In this document: positions 62,252 to 64,000 of the stretch, piece after piece
How positions within the stretch are numbered: position 1 is the first letter of the stretch
Layout of the letters: each line of letters starts with the position of its first letter
Assembly (NCBI RefSeq): GCF_007004065.1
Contig: NZ_VFSV01000001.1
Coordinates: 62,001 to 126,000, forward strand
DNA from: Palleronia caenipelagi
Lineage (GTDB): Bacteria; Pseudomonadota; Alphaproteobacteria; Rhodobacterales; Rhodobacteraceae
Reading direction: 5' to 3'
DNA: 64,000 nt
Program-made: the position numbers and the translations under genes
Notes under the pieces: model-generated
Told to the model about the DNA's origin: nothing
Seen by the model: the letters and a program-made list of their open reading frames with translations, nothing else
The model's database searches: none

Positions 62252-63122
62252 CGTCGTGATGGGACCAGATCTCCGGGCCGCCGGCGATCTTCGGGTCGGG
62301 TCCGGCGTCCAGTTCCGGATCACGGCCATCATAGTGCACCTGCTGCAGGATGGTGCGAATCACGGCGATGCGGGCGCGGCGTTTGTCATCGGCGCGGATT
62401 ACCGTCCAGGGGGCGTGGTCGCTGTGGCTGCGTTCAAAGGTTTCGGCAATGGCGGCGCTATAGGCATCCCAGCGCTCCAGCCCTTTGACGTCGATGGAGC
62501 TGAGCTTCCACTGCTTCATCGGGTCGCCCTCTCGGTCGAGGAACCGGCGGAGCTGCTCGGCCCGGCCTACGTTCAGCCAGATCTTCACCAGCGTGATGCC
62601 TTCCTCGACCAGCATTTTCTCAAACGGGTTCACCTGCTGGAAAAAGGTCTCCCGCTGGGCGTCGGTGCAAAAGCCAAAGACCTTCTCCACCACTCCGCGA
62701 TTGTACCACGAGCGGTCATAAAGAACGATCTCACCCGCCGCGGGCAGGGTGTTCACGTAGCGCTGAAAATACCACTGGGTCTGCTCGCGGTCGGTGGGTG
62801 CAGACAGAGCGACGACGCGGGTGACGCGAGGGTTCATGTTCTCGCGGATGCGCTTGATCGCGCCACCCTTACCGGCCGCATCGCGTCCCTCGAACACCAC
62901 GGCGACCCTCTTGCCTGTGGCCTTCACATCGGCCTGAAGCCGGACGAGCTGCATTTGCAGGTCCTTCAGGGCAGCCTCGTACTCCTTGCGGTCCATCCGC
63001 TCGGGGTAGGGATAATCATCGGTGATGATCTGGCCCTTCTTGCGATGGGAAATCGCGCGGCGGATCTCTGCGGGGGCGGTGTCGTAAAAGCGGCTGATGG
63101 CGCCGTTAAATGGCAGGGGCAT
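62244..63122 (-). CDS. ppk2: Polyphosphate kinase 2
   Basis: A 292-residue PPK2. Walker [10 protein letters not shown] is at 79-87, Walker B-like DRSWYNRG at 136-143 and the lid [20 protein letters not shown] near it. It uses polyphosphate to phosphorylate nucleoside di- or monophosphates (GDP/ADP to GTP/ATP). The single-domain form of about 290 residues is class I. It is divergent from the transporter gene at the right edge and overlaps the TetR gene. Confidence 0.95.
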   Translation of the reverse strand: MPLPFNGAISRFYDTAPAEIRRAISHRKKGQIITDDYPYPERMDRKEYEAALKDLQMQLVRLQADVKATGKRVAVVFEGRDAAGKGGAIKRIRENMNPRVTRVVALSAPTDREQTQWYFQRYVNTLPAAGEIVLYDRSWYNRGVVEKVFGFCTDAQRETFFQQVNPFEKMLVEEGITLVKIWLNVGRAEQLRRFLDREGDPMKQWKLSSIDVKGLERWDAYSAAIAETFERSHSDHAPWTVIRADDKRRARIAVIRTILQQVHYDGRDPELDAGPDPKIAGGPEIWSHHDDG

Positions 63123-63219
63123 GACATCTCCTGTTTTGCCTCAGGTTATGCGCGCCAAACGGCAGGTGCAATCACCCGTGATTTGCGCCAAGAGGAGTCG
63201 CGAGCAGAGGGAGCGCGGG

Positions 63220-64000
63220 ATGGCACTGGCACGGGCGGCAATGTGGATGTCGGGGGCGGTGGTGTCCTTCTCGACCATGGCTGTGGCGGGCCGGGCGGTG
63301 AGCGCAGAACTCGATACGTTCGAGTTGATGACCTACCGGTCGCTCATCGGTATCGCGCTGGTCTGCGCCATCGGAGGGATGTCGGGCACGCTGGGTCAGA
63401 TCCGCACAGACCGGCTGGGGCTACACCTGATCCGCAACGTGTTTCACTTTGCCGGGCAAAACCTGTGGTTCCTCGCGATCGCGCTGATCCCGCTGGCGCA
63501 GGTTTTCGCATTGGAGTTCACTTCACCCATCTGGGTTGCCCTCTTCGCGCCTCTGGTGCTGGGGGAGCGGCTGACACCACGCAACCTGCTGGCGGCGGTG
63601 ATCGGGTTTTGCGGCATCCTGATCGTCGCGCGCCCCGGCGCGGCGGAGATCGGGCCGGGACAGATCGCAGCATTCTGCGCAGCGCTGGGGTTTGCGGGCT
63701 CTGCGCTCTTCACCCGCAAGCTCACCCGCCATGAGCGGATCACCTCGATCCTGTTCTGGTTGACGGCGATGCAAGCGGTGATGGGCCTCATCTGCGCGGG
63801 AGCGGATGGGCAGATCGCCTGGCCCTCATCGGCGATCTGGCCGTGGCTGATCCTCATCGGATGCGCCGGGCTTTCGGCACATTTCTGCCTGACCTCGGCG
63901 CTCGCCATCGCTCCGGCCCCGATGGTGATGCCGATGGATTTCCTGCGGCTGCCGGTCATCATGGTCGTAGGTTTTTATCTCTACAGTGAACCCGCCGAAA
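63220..64000 (+). CDS. EamA/DMT-family transporter (3' end beyond the window)
   Basis: The gene begins at ATG 63220 (GAGGGAGCGCGGG upstream) and is open to the right edge, 260 codons. About nine to ten hydrophobic helices in two EamA halves are visible: FSTMAVAGRAVSAELDTFELMTYRSLIGIALV, HFAGQNLWFLAIALIPLAQVFALEFTSPIWVALFAPLVLGERLTPRNLLAAVIGFCGILIVARPG and the start of the second copy with FAGSALFTRKLTRHE. Drug/metabolite exporter-like; substrate unknown. Transcribed divergently from ppk2. Confidence 0.85.
   Translation, partial: MALARAAMWMSGAVVSFSTMAVAGRAVSAELDTFELMTYRSLIGIALVCAIGGMSGTLGQIRTDRLGLHLIRNVFHFAGQNLWFLAIALIPLAQVFALEFTSPIWVALFAPLVLGERLTPRNLLAAVIGFCGILIVARPGAAEIGPGQIAAFCAALGFAGSALFTRKLTRHERITSILFWLTAMQAVMGLICAGADGQIAWPSSAIWPWLILIGCAGLSAHFCLTSALAIAPAPMVMPMDFLRLPVIMVVGFYLYSEPAE

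Noticed and set aside
1-64000. Mobile elements, prophage or RNA genes
   Set aside because: No transposase, integrase, phage gene, tRNA cloverleaf or rRNA was recognisable; housekeeping genes dominate throughout.

Overview
The window is about 64 kb of GC-rich chromosomal DNA, densely coding on both strands. No stretch longer than about 225 bases lacks a gene, and I see no rRNA, tRNA, CRISPR array, insertion sequence or prophage. Gene content and order point to an alphaproteobacterium of the Rhodobacterales (Roseobacter/Rhodobacter group): an ethylmalonyl-CoA pathway block (mcl2, NnrU-like, DUF1737, mch) directly upstream of sdhCDAB, an alphaproteobacterial assimilatory sulfate reduction operon with DUF2849 and DUF934 genes, TRAP transporter genes, 5-oxoprolinase subunit genes, and the pntAB transhydrogenase. 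Species cannot be assigned from the sequence alone.

Layout. 1-2.3 kb: end of a MORN-repeat secreted protein gene, NAD synthetase nadE, and a small secreted protein. 2.5-10.7 kb: carbon-metabolism block with malyl-CoA thioesterase mcl2, a NnrU-like membrane protein, a DUF1737 protein, mesaconyl-CoA hydratase mch, then succinate dehydrogenase sdhC-sdhD-sdhA-(lipoprotein)-sdhB, a strong terminator, and malonyl-CoA synthetase matB. 10.7-16.3 kb: glycosyltransferase, XdhC-like protein, infC (IF-3, apparently starting at ATC), an extraordinary acidic alanine-rich repeat lipoprotein, a VOC protein and an APH-fold kinase. 16.4-22.3 kb: ferredoxin-NADP reductase and the operon cysG-DUF2849-cysI-cysH-DUF934 with a divergent Lrp/AsnC regulator. 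22.5-25.8 kb: a TRAP transporter (binding protein, small and large permeases). 25.8-30.4 kb: an MFS exporter and a tightly overlapping four-gene catabolic-looking operon (HAD dehalogenase, two alpha/beta hydrolases, a PLP dehydratase). 30.4-36 kb: a LacI regulator divergent from a sugar ABC transporter (two permeases and a binding protein, no ATPase) with a GH5-like glycosidase. 36-39.8 kb: 5-oxoprolinase subunits PxpC/PxpB, a J-domain protein, a BolA protein and a sulfotransferase-like protein. 39.8-48.8 kb: gatB, two tandem transglycosylase paralogues, an acyltransferase, pepN, a DUF2256 protein, a PuuD-like amidohydrolase, a GNAT and an SDR. 48.9-55.4 kb: isoprenylcysteine methyltransferase-like protein, pntA-pntB, glpD and a Gfo/Idh/MocA oxidoreductase. 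55.4-64 kb: a phospholipase D-family protein, pepF, a DNA ligase with its partner exonuclease, a TetR regulator, PPK2 and a truncated EamA transporter at the right edge.

How the genes work together. The first block joins acetyl-CoA assimilation (ethylmalonyl-CoA pathway steps) to the TCA cycle at succinate. The cys block turns activated sulfate into sulfide and makes the siroheme that the sulfite reductase needs, while fpr and pntAB supply reducing power. The ABC/GH/LacI group looks like one substrate-inducible sugar uptake and cleavage unit. The signals that ordinary annotation would most likely miss are regulatory or structural: the ATC start of infC, tandem TGTGATCACA palindromes before sdhC, a concentric 51-bp palindrome before pntA, a CRP-like site before the acyltransferase gene, and four copies of a dispersed intergenic repeat. 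No wholly new system is established by the sequence. The strongest candidates for something undescribed are the 290-residue stretch without any Lys or Arg in the acidic lipoprotein and the lipoprotein gene embedded in the sdh operon.
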